Shown here: one piece after another, positions 17,241 through 26,825 of the stretch
Position numbering within the stretch: the stretch's first letter is position 1
Layout: each line of letters opens with the position of its first letter
Source of the DNA: Verrucomicrobiota bacterium
GTDB lineage: Bacteria > Verrucomicrobiota > Verrucomicrobiia > Verrucomicrobiales > DEV007
Length of the DNA: 64,000 nucleotides
Direction of reading: 5' to 3'
Assembly (NCBI GenBank): GCA_020630975.1
Contig: JAHDID010000003.1
Coordinates: 200,474-264,473 of the forward strand
The notes under the pieces: generated by a model
Databases searched by the model: none
Told to the model about the DNA's origin: nothing
The model's input: the letters and a program-made list of their open reading frames with translations, nothing else
Program-made: the position numbers and the translations under genes

Positions 17241-20200
17241 CTAGTAGATATAGATAAACTCCTTCAGATTAAACAACGAATGCGCGAAGCTCTGCCACAC
17301 CGCGTTTTCACCGAGAGGCTGCCCTTCTCGTTGCAGCGCAGCCAGTTCTGCAGATAGGGTCTCGATACTAGCCTCAGTCTCGTGGTACTGAGTGCGTTCG
17401 ATGTCGGAGAGTGCATCGATCACATCCTGACGTGTCACACCAGCTCGACCGCCCGCCAGTGCTGCGATGGTATCGGCGGCGAGTGCTGTGGGGTAGACTC
17501 TGGCGTGGTGGATGAGGCCGGCGATGTTTCGATTGCCGCCATTACCGGTGCCGTGGCGTAGACCGATTACGATCTGGGATTTACCTTTCTGATAGTGGAT
17601 AGGCTCACCTTTCGTGTAGGGTTGGCCGTAGGGCTCACCATCGCGGTAGGCGCGGATGGTGCCGTCGGCATCGTAGGCGACCACTAGGTGTACTGGCGCA
17701 TCGGTAGCGGTCTGCTCTGGATCGCCGCCAAAGTCCTGGGTGCGGCGATGATGATTGCTGCCTGCTAGCCACTCGCCACTCTTACGCTCGGCGTAGACGA
17801 TCCCGTCGAAGGTGTGGCCATCGACCGTCTGCACGGAGAGGACACCACCGCTCTTTTGTCTGAGATTGTCCAGCGTCACGAGAGCCTCCAGTGTCTTTTC
17901 TCGCAGATCGACGTCGAGCGGATCGGCGAAAAAACTCGAGTTGCCATCTAGCACCAGACTGCCGTCCTCTACCTTGGCATTGCCAGTGAGGCGGCCGCCC
18001 AGATCGGCATCGCTATCAAAGTCCCAGCTGGCTATCGCGCCGAGCTTCATCGGGTCGAGCGGCTCTGGCTGCTCGGGTAGGGCGGCCACTAGTCGATCGC
18101 GCACCGGAGCGAGGCGATCGCGATTTTGCGCCTGCAGCTGGTCGATCTTCTCCTGCAGGCTGGCGATATCTGCCTGCAGGCCTGCCTGACCGCTGCGCAG
18201 ACTCTGGAGAAAGCCGCTACCTGCCGCTACCTCCTGCTCGCTGGCCGGGCGACCTAGCGCCTGGCTCCACATGGCTGCGATGCGCGCCTCGTCGCCCTGC
18301 ACATCGCGGAAGCGATTGGCAAAGGCCTCAGCGTAGCGATACATCACCCGATCGTTCAGCATGGTCAGCGACTGGGCGGGCACATTGGTCACTGGGCGCT
18401 TGCCAGTGGTGGAGAATGGCACCGGCGCATCGAACACACCTAGGAATGGGTCGAGTCGATTGCGGATCACCTCCACGTACACCGAGCGGCGTGGTGTACC
18501 GCCATTCACTGCAGGGCCGTAGAGCCGCTCATCGAGCAGGCCGGATACCGCGAATAACTTGTCGCGGATCGCCTCGGCCTCGAGGCGGCGCACGGGGTAG
18601 TGCGAGAGTAGGCGATTCTCGGGATCGCTCTCGCTAGCGGCGGCGCTGGCGGTGCTGCTCTGCTGCCAGGTAGCGGAGCTTACGATCTCGCGGATCAACG
18701 ATTTGATCGACCAATCCATCTCGCTATCAAAACGGCTGGCTAGGTAATCGAGCAGCTCGGGGTGGCTGGGCTTTTCGCCTAGGCGGCCAAAGTTGTCCAC
18801 CGAGCCGACGATGCCATTGCCAAAGAGATGGGTCCACACGCGGTTCACGATCACTCGGCGGGTGAAAGGATTATCGGCGCGCAGCATATCGGCGGCCAGC
18901 TCTAGGCGACCGCTGGTGGGCGACTCGTAAGGCGTGGCATCGACAGCCTCGAGGAAACGGCGGCTCACTGGCTCGAGCGGCTTTTTGTGATCGCCTCGAT
19001 CGTATAGTGGATTGTCGGTGCCGACCCATTCGTCCAGCCCTGGTATGCGGGTAGGCACGGCGATCTCGGCTTCGAGTTTTCTATACTTAGCGATCAGGTC
19101 CGCAGCTTGACCGAGACTGGATAGTTGATTCGGCAATAGCTGCTCGCCTACTAGGTGGTCGAGCAGCATCACCTGCGGATCGGAAATTTCTCCAGCACGC
19201 CAGTTTTCTATACTATCTCGTGCTACTGATACGATGGCCGCTGCGAGCGACTCGGCAGAATCTGGAGCAGGCTGCCCATCGAGAGCTAGCCACATCTCTA
19301 GCATGGGATTGCTCGGTATCGGGGTGCCTTTGGCTGCGAGTATACCACCGCGAATACCGAACCAGGAGCGATCCGTCTTGTCCATTTCGACCGCCGAGTC
19401 TCTAGCTGTCGATAGCTCGATATGGATGCTATCGCCATCCCAGTAGGAGAGATCGTAGGTCTTCCAGTGCCACTGCGAGCGCTGAGCATCTTTTTTCGGC
19501 CCCATCCGCTCGATGGGAAAGACGGTGCCACGGCGGGGGTAGTTTTGTACCACGGTGCGATTCATCGCCTGGCCGCCACCATTTACCAATAGCATGAGAG
19601 TCATCTCACCATTGGGGCTGAACTCGGTGGAGGTCACACGCCCAGCGTGCTTGGTCGATAGTAGGCCGCTGTACAGACCTGCCGGAGCGATGTGATCGAT
19701 CGCTAGATCGCCCTCGGCATGGATGGCGAAGTCGCCACTCGCTGCCTGCTGCACACCATTGCCATAGCGATACCAGCCAGCCTCGTCCGAGGTATCGAAT
19801 TCGACCTTTGCATCGATAGCGCGAATGTTGTTCTTCGCCGTGTCCACCACGCGTTGCAGAGCCTGGCCGGGTGTCAGTTGCTTGTCTTTGTGGAGTAGGT
19901 GAAAGGGGTGATAGATGGAGCCAGCGTTTTTGCCCTGCTTCCAGTTTTCTTTATTTAGCAGAGCGGCCTGCATCTGGTCGAGAGAGGCCAGCCAGTCGGT
20001 GGCCACAGCCTGGCGAATGGCTGGCTTTAGCTCGGATAGTTCGGCTTTGTTTTTCTCCAGCGCATCGGGTAGATCGGTCAGTTTTCTGCCCGGGCGAGTC
20101 GAGCCGAGTATACCGAATAGGGCGTAGTAATCGGCCTGGGAGATGGCGTCGAATTTGTGGTTGTGACAACGGGCGCAGCTCACTGTGAGGCCCTGGAAAG

Positions 20201-21248
20201 CTTTGGTGAAGGTATTGATCTGGTCATCGGTGAAGCGGACTTTTTCATCCAGCGCATCGGTCGGGGCAAAGCCGTGGAAACACATGCGCCAGTGGATAGC
20301 ACCGAGTACCGATTCATTGAGTGCTAGCTCATCATTCACCCGTGGGGTCTCCAGCAGATCACCCGCGATGTGCTCGCGCAGCAGCTGATCGTAGGGGATG
20401 TCGGCATTCAGCGCGCGGATCAGATAGTCGCGGTAGTGGTGGGCACCATCGATACGCGGATCGCCCTCGGAGCCGTGGCTCTCGGCGTAGCGCACCCAGT
20501 CCATCCAGTGCCGCGCCCAGCGCTCGCCGTAGTGTGGGCTGGCGAGCAGCTCATCGATCAGGGCATCGGTAGCGGCTTGGCGATCACTAGCCGCAGCGGT
20601 CTCAAAGGCATCGAGCTGCTCCGGTGTCGCGGGCAGGCCGGTCAGGGCATAGTGCAGCCGCCGCGCCAGCACACGCGGCTCGGCGGGGGCTGCGGGCGAT
20701 AGGTCACCTAGCTGCACCGCTACAAAGCGATCGATTACCTCGCCCTCGGCTGCGGGTATGAGCGGCTCCTCGATTGGCTGAAAGCTCCACCACTTTTGGC
20801 GATTTTTGAAAGTGATCTCCCAGCTATCGTCCGCTGCCAGCTCCTCCTCGGTCGGCGGATGATCACGCGGGTCGGGTGCGCCCATATCGATCCATTTGCG
20901 AAAGTCATCGATGATCTCCTTTTCCAGCATCACACCCGCCTTAGGCATCTCTAGCCCATCGATGTGCAGCAGCGCATCCATCAGCAGCGAGTACTCCGCA
21001 TTCCCCGGCTCGATCGCCGGCCCACCATCGCCGCCCTCCAGCAGTCCATCGCGGTAGTCCAGCACCAGACCAGCCTTCTGTATGCCATGCGAGCTATGGC
21101 ACTCGTAGCACTCCTGAGCTAGGACGGGGCGGATCTTGTTTTCGAAAAACTCCAGCTGATCCGCCGGGATCTCAGCCGCATGGACGCTGAGACTGAGACA
21201 AAACACGGTGTATGTATAGATCAGCCCCAGCCGGAGCCTCCCGCTCAA
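17241..21248 (-). CDS. Planctomycete cytochrome (PSCyt1/DUF1549/DUF1553) protein with LamG-like domain
   Basis: A large secreted protein (about 1335 residues from the proposed start). After a signal-like segment ([17 protein letters not shown]) comes the haem-type CYECH motif in [18 protein letters not shown]1549 follows ([40 protein letters not shown]). A carbohydrate-binding-like insert precedes DUF1553 ([36 protein letters not shown]). A LamG/concanavalin-like domain near the C-terminus has [15 protein letters not shown]. The frame is open far upstream to 21737, but that stretch is translated repeat DNA. A TTG at 21248, at the edge of repeat unit 1, gives a clean signal peptide and is preferred. 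Co-transcribed with the DUF1501 gene. Confidence 0.9.
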   Translation of the reverse strand: MSGRLRLGLIYTYTVFCLSLSVHAAEIPADQLEFFENKIRPVLAQECYECHSSHGIQKAGLVLDYRDGLLEGGDGGPAIEPGNAEYSLLMDALLHIDGLEMPKAGVMLEKEIIDDFRKWIDMGAPDPRDHPPTEEELAADDSWEITFKNRQKWWSFQPIEEPLIPAAEGEVIDRFVAVQLGDLSPAAPAEPRVLARRLHYALTGLPATPEQLDAFETAAASDRQAATDALIDELLASPHYGERWARHWMDWVRYAESHGSEGDPRIDGAHHYRDYLIRALNADIPYDQLLREHIAGDLLETPRVNDELALNESVLGAIHWRMCFHGFAPTDALDEKVRFTDDQINTFTKAFQGLTVSCARCHNHKFDAISQADYYALFGILGSTRPGRKLTDLPDALEKNKAELSELKPAIRQAVATDWLASLDQMQAALLNKENWKQGKNAGSIYHPFHLLHKDKQLTPGQALQRVVDTAKNNIRAIDAKVEFDTSDEAGWYRYGNGVQQAASGDFAIHAEGDLAIDHIAPAGLYSGLLSTKHAGRVTSTEFSPNGEMTLMLLVNGGGQAMNRTVVQNYPRRGTVFPIERMGPKKDAQRSQWHWKTYDLSYWDGDSIHIELSTARDSAVEMDKTDRSWFGIRGGILAAKGTPIPSNPMLEMWLALDGQPAPDSAESLAAAIVSVARDSIENWRAGEISDPQVMLLDHLVGEQLLPNQLSSLGQAADLIAKYRKLEAEIAVPTRIPGLDEWVGTDNPLYDRGDHKKPLEPVSRRFLEAVDATPYESPTSGRLELAADMLRADNPFTRRVIVNRVWTHLFGNGIVGSVDNFGRLGEKPSHPELLDYLASRFDSEMDWSIKSLIREIVSSATWQQSSTASAAASESDPENRLLSHYPVRRLEAEAIRDKLFAVSGLLDERLYGPAVNGGTPRRSVYVEVIRNRLDPFLGVFDAPVPFSTTGKRPVTNVPAQSLTMLNDRVMYRYAEAFANRFRDVQGDEARIAAMWSQALGRPASEQEVAAGSGFLQSLRSGQAGLQADIASLQEKIDQLQAQNRDRLAPVRDRLVAALPEQPEPLDPMKLGAIASWDFDSDADLGGRLTGNAKVEDGSLVLDGNSSFFADPLDVDLREKTLEALVTLDNLRQKSGGVLSVQTVDGHTFDGIVYAERKSGEWLAGSNHHRRTQDFGGDPEQTATDAPVHLVVAYDADGTIRAYRDGEPYGQPYTKGEPIHYQKGKSQIVIGLRHGTGNGGNRNIAGLIHHARVYPTALAADTIAALAGGRAGVTRQDVIDALSDIERTQYHETEASIETLSAELAALQREGQPLGENAVWQSFAHSLFNLKEFIYIY

Positions 21249-21354
21249 GGAGGGGCGTACGTCTCGTCGCCCGGCAGGCTGAGCCAAAGAATCCGGAACG
21301 AAGCGCCAGCCCAACGGCCGAGGTTGCCCAGCGACGAGACGTCGCCCCTCCTTG
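21246..21354. repeat. Large hairpin repeat, unit 1
   Basis: Begins CAAGGAGGGGCG and ends CGCCCCTCCTTG. The inner arms GACGAGACGTC-type sequences also pair. The inside (CGGCAGGCTGAGCCAAAGAA and AGCGCCAGCCCAACGGCCGA) is shared almost exactly with unit 3. It overlaps the proposed start codon of the PSCyt1 gene. Confidence 0.88.
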
Positions 21355-21389
21355 ATTGGCTTCGCTTGGCTCAGCCGAAGAATTCCGCT

Positions 21390-21476
21390 CAAGGAGGGGC
21401 TGCCTTCAGCTGCCCGGCAGGCTGAGCCATATCCTCCGGCCGAGGTAGCCGGGCAGCTAGAAGCAGCCCCTCCTTG
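21390..21476. repeat. Large hairpin repeat, unit 2 (variant)
   Basis: Shares the CAAGGAGGGGC end and the CCGGCAGGCTGAGCCA core, but the stem sequence is different (CTGCCTTCAGCTGCCCGGC pairing with GCCGGGCAGCTAGAAGCAG). Compensating changes in both arms preserve pairing, which suggests the structure matters. Confidence 0.85.
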
Positions 21477-21521
21477 ATCCTTAAATCTCTGAAACCACCC
21501 GCACCATCGACGTCTAAATCC

Positions 21522-21630
21522 CAAGGAGGGGCGCACGTCCCGTCGCCCGGCAGGCTGAGCCAAAGAATCCGGAATGAAGCGCCAGCCCGACGGCCGAGGT
21601 TGCCCAGCGACGAGACGTCGCCGCTCCTTG
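21522..21630. repeat. Large hairpin repeat, unit 3
   Basis: Near-identical to unit 1 over 109 bp, with a few substitutions (for example GCGCACGTCCCG for GCGTACGTCTCG). ATTGGCTTCGCTT follows both units. The 21249-21733 stretch between IclR and the PSCyt1 gene consists of these units plus the paired 14-mer; no other gene was found there. Confidence 0.88.
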
Positions 21631-21685
21631 ATTGGCTTCGCTTCCACTCGCCGCAGCCCTCCTAGACACCTCTTTCCCCTAAATT

Positions 21686-21720
21686 CAATAGGGTACAATT
21701 TTGACTCAATAGGGTACAAT
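21686..21720. repeat. Paired CAATAGGGTACAAT motif, locus 1
   Basis: CAATAGGGTACAAT occurs at 21686-21699 and again at 21707-21720, a 21-bp period. It lies just past the iclR stop. The same paired motif recurs at 52900-52934 (reverse orientation) and 63432-63466. Confidence 0.9.
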
Positions 21721-21733
21721 CGTGAAAAAAGTC

Positions 21734-22519
21734 TCATAATAACAGGCGGTCTTGGATCTCAGCTGCAGCAGCGACACACTCCTCGCCAAAGCGAGCAAAA
21801 TCGGCTTCGTCATTCATACGAAATACAGGTGCCATCATGGTGATAGCCGCTACTGGATACTGGTAGTGATTAAAGATCGGTGCCGCGACACAGCGGATCC
21901 CCTCGAGCCCCTCTGAGTCGTCGATCGCATAGCCACGCTCCCGAGTCGCGGCTAGGTCAGCGTGCAGTGCCTTTTTGGAGGAAAGCGTGGTCGCCGTGAA
22001 TTTCTTGAGCTTCGTCCCCGCCGCCCACTCGCCCAGCTCCTCCTTCGGCAGCCAGGCTAGGATCGCCTTGCCCGGTGCGCAGGAGTAGAGCGGCACCCGC
22101 ATACCGACCTCGCCCATCACCTTTACCGGATGCTTGCCCGAGACCTGCTCCAGCACCACACACTTGTCCTCGGAGCGCACCAGCAGCTGGCAAGTCTCCA
22201 GCGTCCGCTCCGCTAGCCCCTGCATCGTCTCGTAGGCGCACACAGTCAGGCTTTTCTCGTTCACCCGCGGGCGGCTCAGGTCGAAGAGCTTATTGGACAG
22301 CAGGTACTTCTTATCCGACTCCCGCCGGTGCAGGTAACCCCGCTCGTGCAGCACACTGGTGATGCGAAAGGCCGAATTCTGCGAGATCCCCAGCTCACGC
22401 GTGATATCCGCGATACTGGCTCCCATCGCTGACTCGGCGAGCATTTCTAGGATGGCTAGTGTACGGTCCGTACCTGGACTCAAAGATTCTACCTCTGCAG
22501 CTACTGTCTGACCACTCAT
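21734..22519 (-). CDS. IclR family transcriptional regulator
   Basis: A 261-residue DNA-binding regulator. The N-terminal winged helix-turn-helix is seen in TLAILEMLAESAMGASIADI and LGISQNSAFRITSVLHERGY. The C-terminal effector domain has family features: GMRVPLYSCAPGKAILAWLP, ERGYAIDDSEGLEGIRCVAA and a final VAAITMMAP. IclR proteins usually control catabolic genes in response to small aromatic or sugar-acid ligands. It is encoded upstream of and in the same direction as the PSCyt1-DUF1501 pair, with hairpin repeats between; control of that pair is possible but not shown. Confidence 0.92.
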   Translation of the reverse strand: MSGQTVAAEVESLSPGTDRTLAILEMLAESAMGASIADITRELGISQNSAFRITSVLHERGYLHRRESDKKYLLSNKLFDLSRPRVNEKSLTVCAYETMQGLAERTLETCQLLVRSEDKCVVLEQVSGKHPVKVMGEVGMRVPLYSCAPGKAILAWLPKEELGEWAAGTKLKKFTATTLSSKKALHADLAATRERGYAIDDSEGLEGIRCVAAPIFNHYQYPVAAITMMAPVFRMNDEADFARFGEECVAAAAEIQDRLLL

Positions 22520-22588
22520 CCTGCCTTTAGATTGCCATCTAAATATAGATAACCAACTAAAAGCAAGACCGTGATCGCGGATGAACGA

Positions 22589-22981
22589 TCATTCTGATTC
22601 TAGCCATTCATTCAGAGGTTTGCCCTCTTTGCGGATAGAATCTTCGGTGTGGACGCCTTCCGCATAGAGGACCTGGCCAGCCTTTAGATCGAGTAGGGCC
22701 GATGCGGCACCTTCGGCCCATTCTGCTTCCGAATGATCAGCGAATAGTCTGTCGTAGTGCTCGATATTGGGAAGAAACAGTAGTAATGATTGGATAGAAA
22801 CCTTCTTTCTAACTCGCTTACATGCATCCTTAAGGCCAAACATTTCGAAAGACGGATACCAGAAAAATAAAGCAAGACAAAAACACCACAACCCGTCTCT
22901 TGCCCATCGCGGTTCAGCACTTTTAAATTTTTGGCAAGTGGATATACATATGAAAGGAGCTACAACATCATAAGATTCCAA
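22589..22981 (-). CDS. Unknown protein immediately downstream of the HD-Hsp90 gene
   Basis: The reading frame is open from directly after the HD-Hsp90 stop (23060-23062) to 22589 and lies in the same frame as that gene, giving up to 157 codons. The first usual start is TTG 22981 (130 residues); an ATT at 23047 follows a purine-rich AAGAGGGGGG, and ATG 22843 would give 84 residues. The sequence has a hydrophobic middle (LWCFCLALFFWYPSFEMFGL), a basic patch (KDACKRVRKKVS) and an acidic C-terminus (EAEWAEGAASALLDL). No family was recognised. It may be a separate partner gene, or the remnant C-terminus of a longer HD-Hsp90 protein cut by a TAA. Confidence 0.45.
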   Translation of the reverse strand: MESYDVVAPFICISTCQKFKSAEPRWARDGLWCFCLALFFWYPSFEMFGLKDACKRVRKKVSIQSLLLFLPNIEHYDRLFADHSEAEWAEGAASALLDLKAGQVLYAEGVHTEDSIRKEGKPLNEWLESE

Positions 22982-23059
22982 CCAATTGGGCTTTGCTGCT
23001 AATTGCCTCCCAAAGGTTAGAGGACCAGATAACTCGCAATCGTCAATCCCCCCTCTTAA

Positions 23060-26000
23060 TTAATCCAAATTAAAAGCATTTAGACAAGATGATAATTCTG
23101 GTTTAATCCCAAATGAACAAATCGCAATTTTGATAAATTCACAAAGCCGGTTCCCGACTATATTGTTTTCTGACGAAAGAACCTTCAATACTGGCTCATC
23201 GATAGGCCCCGTAGCAAGCCCCAACCATACACTCCCAATGGGGTAAGAATAAGAAAGCTCCTGAGCAAATTTAAAATAGAGCTCACAATCAAAACCGGGG
23301 CTTTGATCAAAATTTAATGCAACCCTAGATAAGGCCTTAGCAAATTCTTCTGACTTATCACGGAAAATCTTCATCAATGCACCGTCTGGAGTATTATACA
23401 TTAAGCTGAGCATCAGCTTGCCCTCCATCAAGATTTCAAAATTCCAGAGAGTTAAAGTAGAATTGCCTACTCCTATTTTGAAATTTGTCCAATTTTCCTT
23501 GCGTCCATGAGGCCATTGATTACATGAAATGGCACTTTTCAACCAAATACTCAAATCTATACAAACCTGTGTAAACCATGCATCCCAAACGTCATGCTGT
23601 TGATTTAAATCATTTAATTCAGGTTTTATAGGTGCTGATCGATCTGCTCGTAACGAAGGTGCTGCGCCACCTCGAAGATCAATCCAAAGCCAGCACCCTC
23701 TACCACACCACATCGGTAGATTTTCTAGTATGCTGAGTAGATGACATACTCGCGGGTCAGATGATGGAGAGTAACCTGGTAAAATTCGCACCCCATTTAC
23801 GATACACTGGTAACGAAGATGCGGCTGCGGTAGTTGTAATTCGCTATGCGCATGAATCCCGCCACGATAGCCACCTGATGGAAGTTGATCGCTATATTTC
23901 TGCCAATCTGTCAGAGTCCTACTCCTCATAGGATCGCCGCCGGGTTGAGCTGCGACGATACGTATACGACTACCAGTACCACTTATCTGGGCGTTAGTCC
24001 TGGGCTCATGGACCCAATCGCATAGCTCCCAATCGCTATCTTTTATCTCTGGTATCTCGACACCCCATTCGCGAGCTTTGTCATAGCAGGCTTCGGGTTG
24101 AAATGGAACTAGGTCCCGAAAGTGGAAACTATCGTCAATCGTAATCGAATCGCCCTCAGCCCCTAAGATGACCGGGTAGAGTGGCCAAACGATAAATCGC
24201 CCAATCTCGATAGCGGGGTCGATCGCTCCCTTCACATATTTGGGTTCGTGTTTGGAATCGGTATTTGTTTCGTAAAATTCACTTCGTAGAAGATCGATGC
24301 TTCTCTCTCGATCCCACTCGCGCCAAGTGAGGTCGGGTTTTAACCAAAGCTTGATGGTGGTGCCGTAGTCTAGCGAATCAGTCGCAGGATAGAACTCGAT
24401 GAGGCTATGTGGACCATCAATAATGGCGTGAGTGCCTCTATCCGCATCCAAAGTACGGCTCCAAATCTCGACTCGTTCCGACAGCATAAATACCGACAGA
24501 AACCCAATACCAAACTGCGAGATCGCTGTACACAAAATTCCGTGGCGGCGCATCATCTCCTGCTCGCGCTGGAAGTCGGGGGAGCGGTAGTAGCTTTTGC
24601 CGATCTGGGTGAGGAAGCGGCGCATCGAGTCGATGCTCATCCCAACGCCGTTGTCGCGGATGGTGATCCACTCACCCTCTTTGGAGTCACCTCCCCATTC
24701 GACTCGCACCTGCGGCTCCTCTAGATCCCACGGCTGGCGGGGAGAGCGCATTTGGGATTCTTCTCCCTTTTCTTTAAGAGCCAAGTAGAGCTTGTCACGC
24801 TGATCACGGAGGTGCACGGCATCGAGCGCATTTTGCACTAGCTCGCGCAGGGCTAGCTCGGGACCACCGTAGAGACTCTCCCCCATGAGCAGCTCGACCA
24901 CGGCATCGCGATCGAGGTGAAAGCCGACATCGTGAAATTCGTAATCGCCCTTGCGCGTTTTGATTTCTATCTCAGCTAGACTGGGGAGTGCTGGTATACT
25001 CGGTGCATCTGGGGTAGCCGCTAGCTCCTTGCGACATTTACCGATCTCGTCGTTCATCCAGCCCTCGATTTGGCGCAGCGACTTGTGGACTTTCGGGCTG
25101 GGGCATTCGAGGCAGGTGTATAGTAAAGTCTCGCCATCGTCGCCTTTCTGCCACTGAGGAGCCTCTTTAATGGAAAGGTGTTTTCTCCACTCCGTTTCGC
25201 TGAATTTATCGGTGATACCAGCCGTCTCGAAAAGGATGCTGGGTGTGCGGGACGCATCGCAATCGAATACATCAGCCAGTCGCAGCAACCAGCCTACCCA
25301 AGTCCAATGGATCTCACCCAAAGAAGCACCGTAATTCTCTGCTCCTGCTTGGTCGCCCAATTCCCGTGGTAACCAGCTGATATCTTGATTGTGACTGACC
25401 GCCACCTTGGCCAAACACTGAGGTAAGCCAGGATAACTCTCGAAGACAGACTGTACTTGAAGGCTGTGCTCCTCGATCGCCTCCAGCCAGTTCCATATGC
25501 GGCAGTAGTCAGTAGCAGCACTGATCTGGGCATGGCTCTCGCGAACGTAGTCGGCTCGAATGGCGCCAAGCTTTCGCTCGCGTACAGTGGAATCGGTCTC
25601 ACGGTGCACCGAGTGCCACATCGAATGACCTTCGCGATAGGCACGCCAGTCGATCGCCTCCTTTTTGGCTTCTATTTCAGGATCGCTTGCAGCAGCTTCG
25701 AGATCAGCCGCATCGCAATACTTGATAATTCGCTCCTCCTCTTGATCCAAGACCAATCCAAGGTCGTGAATAAATGCCACCCAGACAGCCACCAGGCAAT
25801 CGCCAGCATCCAAGTCATTGATCGCCTCCCACCCACCAGCTAAGTGCTCCATGGTGCCGAGTACATTCCAGAGGTGAGTGTGGTCATGCAGCGTGAACTG
25901 CGGCAGAAATTCGCGCACTCGTGAACTGATCGATTCTGCCATGCCTACCAGCTCTCGGGTGGCGGTCACAAGATGTTCCAAGGAAGGGTTCCCCCCCGAC

Positions 26001-26071
26001 AATGCCTTGAGCCTCTGGCAAAAGGCAGATTCCTCGAAACTTGTGACTGGTTTGGCGGTAGTGGTGGGCAT
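23060..26071 (-). CDS. HD-domain plus Hsp90-type (GHKL) ATPase protein, putative conflict-system protein
   Basis: A cytosolic protein of ~1003 residues from ATG 26071 (an upstream start at 26131 is possible). N-terminal HD-type region: LHDHTHLWNV (61-70) and FIHDLG (100-105), then WLLRLADVFDCDASRTP near 265. An Hsp90/GHKL ATPase follows: N-box LALRELVQNALDAVH (~407-420), IRDNGVGMS (471-479) and SQFGIGFLSVFML (518-530). The last ~400 residues are unlike anything I recognise. Proteins joining such an HD region to an Hsp90-like ATPase are often found in bacterial conflict or defence islands; that role is inferred here. The 3' third of the gene is visibly AT-rich compared with its 5' end. It is downstream of a DUF433/DUF5615 pair. 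Confidence 0.8.
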   Translation of the reverse strand: MPTTTAKPVTSFEESAFCQRLKALSGGNPSLEHLVTATRELVGMAESISSRVREFLPQFTLHDHTHLWNVLGTMEHLAGGWEAINDLDAGDCLVAVWVAFIHDLGLVLDQEEERIIKYCDAADLEAAASDPEIEAKKEAIDWRAYREGHSMWHSVHRETDSTVRERKLGAIRADYVRESHAQISAATDYCRIWNWLEAIEEHSLQVQSVFESYPGLPQCLAKVAVSHNQDISWLPRELGDQAGAENYGASLGEIHWTWVGWLLRLADVFDCDASRTPSILFETAGITDKFSETEWRKHLSIKEAPQWQKGDDGETLLYTCLECPSPKVHKSLRQIEGWMNDEIGKCRKELAATPDAPSIPALPSLAEIEIKTRKGDYEFHDVGFHLDRDAVVELLMGESLYGGPELALRELVQNALDAVHLRDQRDKLYLALKEKGEESQMRSPRQPWDLEEPQVRVEWGGDSKEGEWITIRDNGVGMSIDSMRRFLTQIGKSYYRSPDFQREQEMMRRHGILCTAISQFGIGFLSVFMLSERVEIWSRTLDADRGTHAIIDGPHSLIEFYPATDSLDYGTTIKLWLKPDLTWREWDRERSIDLLRSEFYETNTDSKHEPKYVKGAIDPAIEIGRFIVWPLYPVILGAEGDSITIDDSFHFRDLVPFQPEACYDKAREWGVEIPEIKDSDWELCDWVHEPRTNAQISGTGSRIRIVAAQPGGDPMRSRTLTDWQKYSDQLPSGGYRGGIHAHSELQLPQPHLRYQCIVNGVRILPGYSPSSDPRVCHLLSILENLPMWCGRGCWLWIDLRGGAAPSLRADRSAPIKPELNDLNQQHDVWDAWFTQVCIDLSIWLKSAISCNQWPHGRKENWTNFKIGVGNSTLTLWNFEILMEGKLMLSLMYNTPDGALMKIFRDKSEEFAKALSRVALNFDQSPGFDCELYFKFAQELSYSYPIGSVWLGLATGPIDEPVLKVLSSENNIVGNRLCEFIKIAICSFGIKPELSSCLNAFNLD

Positions 26072-26209
26072 GGGATGGACACTCAAATCTGGAGTTCTAG
26101 ATTTGGTAACGGATACAACCCTGCCAAACAAGACAGAAATCTGACGAAGGCGTTACTTTGATTCGCCGGCTCTCACTAAGCCGAATCGAAAAATACCACT
26201 CTAACTTTC

Positions 26210-26539
26210 TCAGCGGATCTCGATTACGGTTTCTCCGTTGCCGATACTGGCTTCGATCTCAGCCAGTAATGGCTCGAACCAGTCTAGCAGAGCCTGGCGC
26301 GAGCAGTTGCCGATGCGGAGCCAAATGATCACTGGAGGTGTAGCCACTAACATCGCGCGATTTCGGAAGTCTTCATCTTTCGTGATGATAACGGCACTGG
26401 TTTCCAATGCGTAGTCCCAGATCGATTCGTCGGATTCGGCTCCCATACCGACATCGTTTACATGTTCAGCGACATGCCCTTCTTCTGCTAGGACACGGGC
26501 TAGCGCAGGCGGTAACTGTGCGTCTACGATCCAGCGCAT
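26210..26539 (-). CDS. DUF5615 PIN-like protein (toxin of a toxin-antitoxin-like pair)
   Basis: A 109-residue protein with the PIN-like fold of the DUF5615/Mut7-C group. The first acidic residue is in MRWIVDAQLPPALARVLAEE. The second conserved region is AVIITKDEDFRNRAM, with PPVIIWLRIGNCSRQ after it. These are the two signature regions of the family, whose members are predicted RNases paired with DUF433 antitoxins. It starts 16 bp after the DUF433 stop on the same strand, as expected for such a pair. No activity can be shown from sequence. Confidence 0.88.
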   Translation of the reverse strand: MRWIVDAQLPPALARVLAEEGHVAEHVNDVGMGAESDESIWDYALETSAVIITKDEDFRNRAMLVATPPVIIWLRIGNCSRQALLDWFEPLLAEIEASIGNGETVIEIR

Positions 26540-26555
26540 CGATCAATGCCTGTCT

Positions 26556-26792
26556 CTAAGCAGCTTGAGGGGGGACTGACAAAACCGGATGATCGATTTG
26601 AGCAGCTGCATACTGGATCGCTGCATCGATATCCTCATCTTCCAAATAGGGAAAGTCTTCGAGAATTTCTTCTCTAGTTACTTTAGCAGCTAGTAGATCA
26701 AGAACATCTTTGACGCGGATCCGCATCCCGCGAATGCATGGCCTACCACCACATTTTCCAGGTTCGATGGTGATCCGATCTAAGTGATCCAT
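26556..26792 (-). CDS. DUF433 antitoxin-like protein
   Basis: A 78-residue protein from ATG 26792 (a GTG at 26825 would add 11 residues and abut the neighbouring stop). The DUF433 signature is plain: ITIEPGKCGGRPCIRGMRIR, then VKDVLDLLAAKVTREEILED and FPYLEDEDIDAAIQYAA. DUF433 proteins carry a helix-turn-helix-like fold and act as antitoxin partners of DUF5615 PIN-like proteins. It is the first gene of the pair and may autoregulate. Confidence 0.9.
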   Translation of the reverse strand: MDHLDRITIEPGKCGGRPCIRGMRIRVKDVLDLLAAKVTREEILEDFPYLEDEDIDAAIQYAAAQIDHPVLSVPPQAA

Positions 26793-26825
26793 GGGATAAC
26801 ATAACCGCTTTCGCTGCTTTTTCAC

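Noticed and set aside
21249-21737. N-terminal extension of the PSCyt1 protein
   Set aside because: The frame is open, but the translated sequence is the hairpin repeat array. A proper signal segment begins only at about 21248, and a signal peptide in the middle of a protein is not credible.
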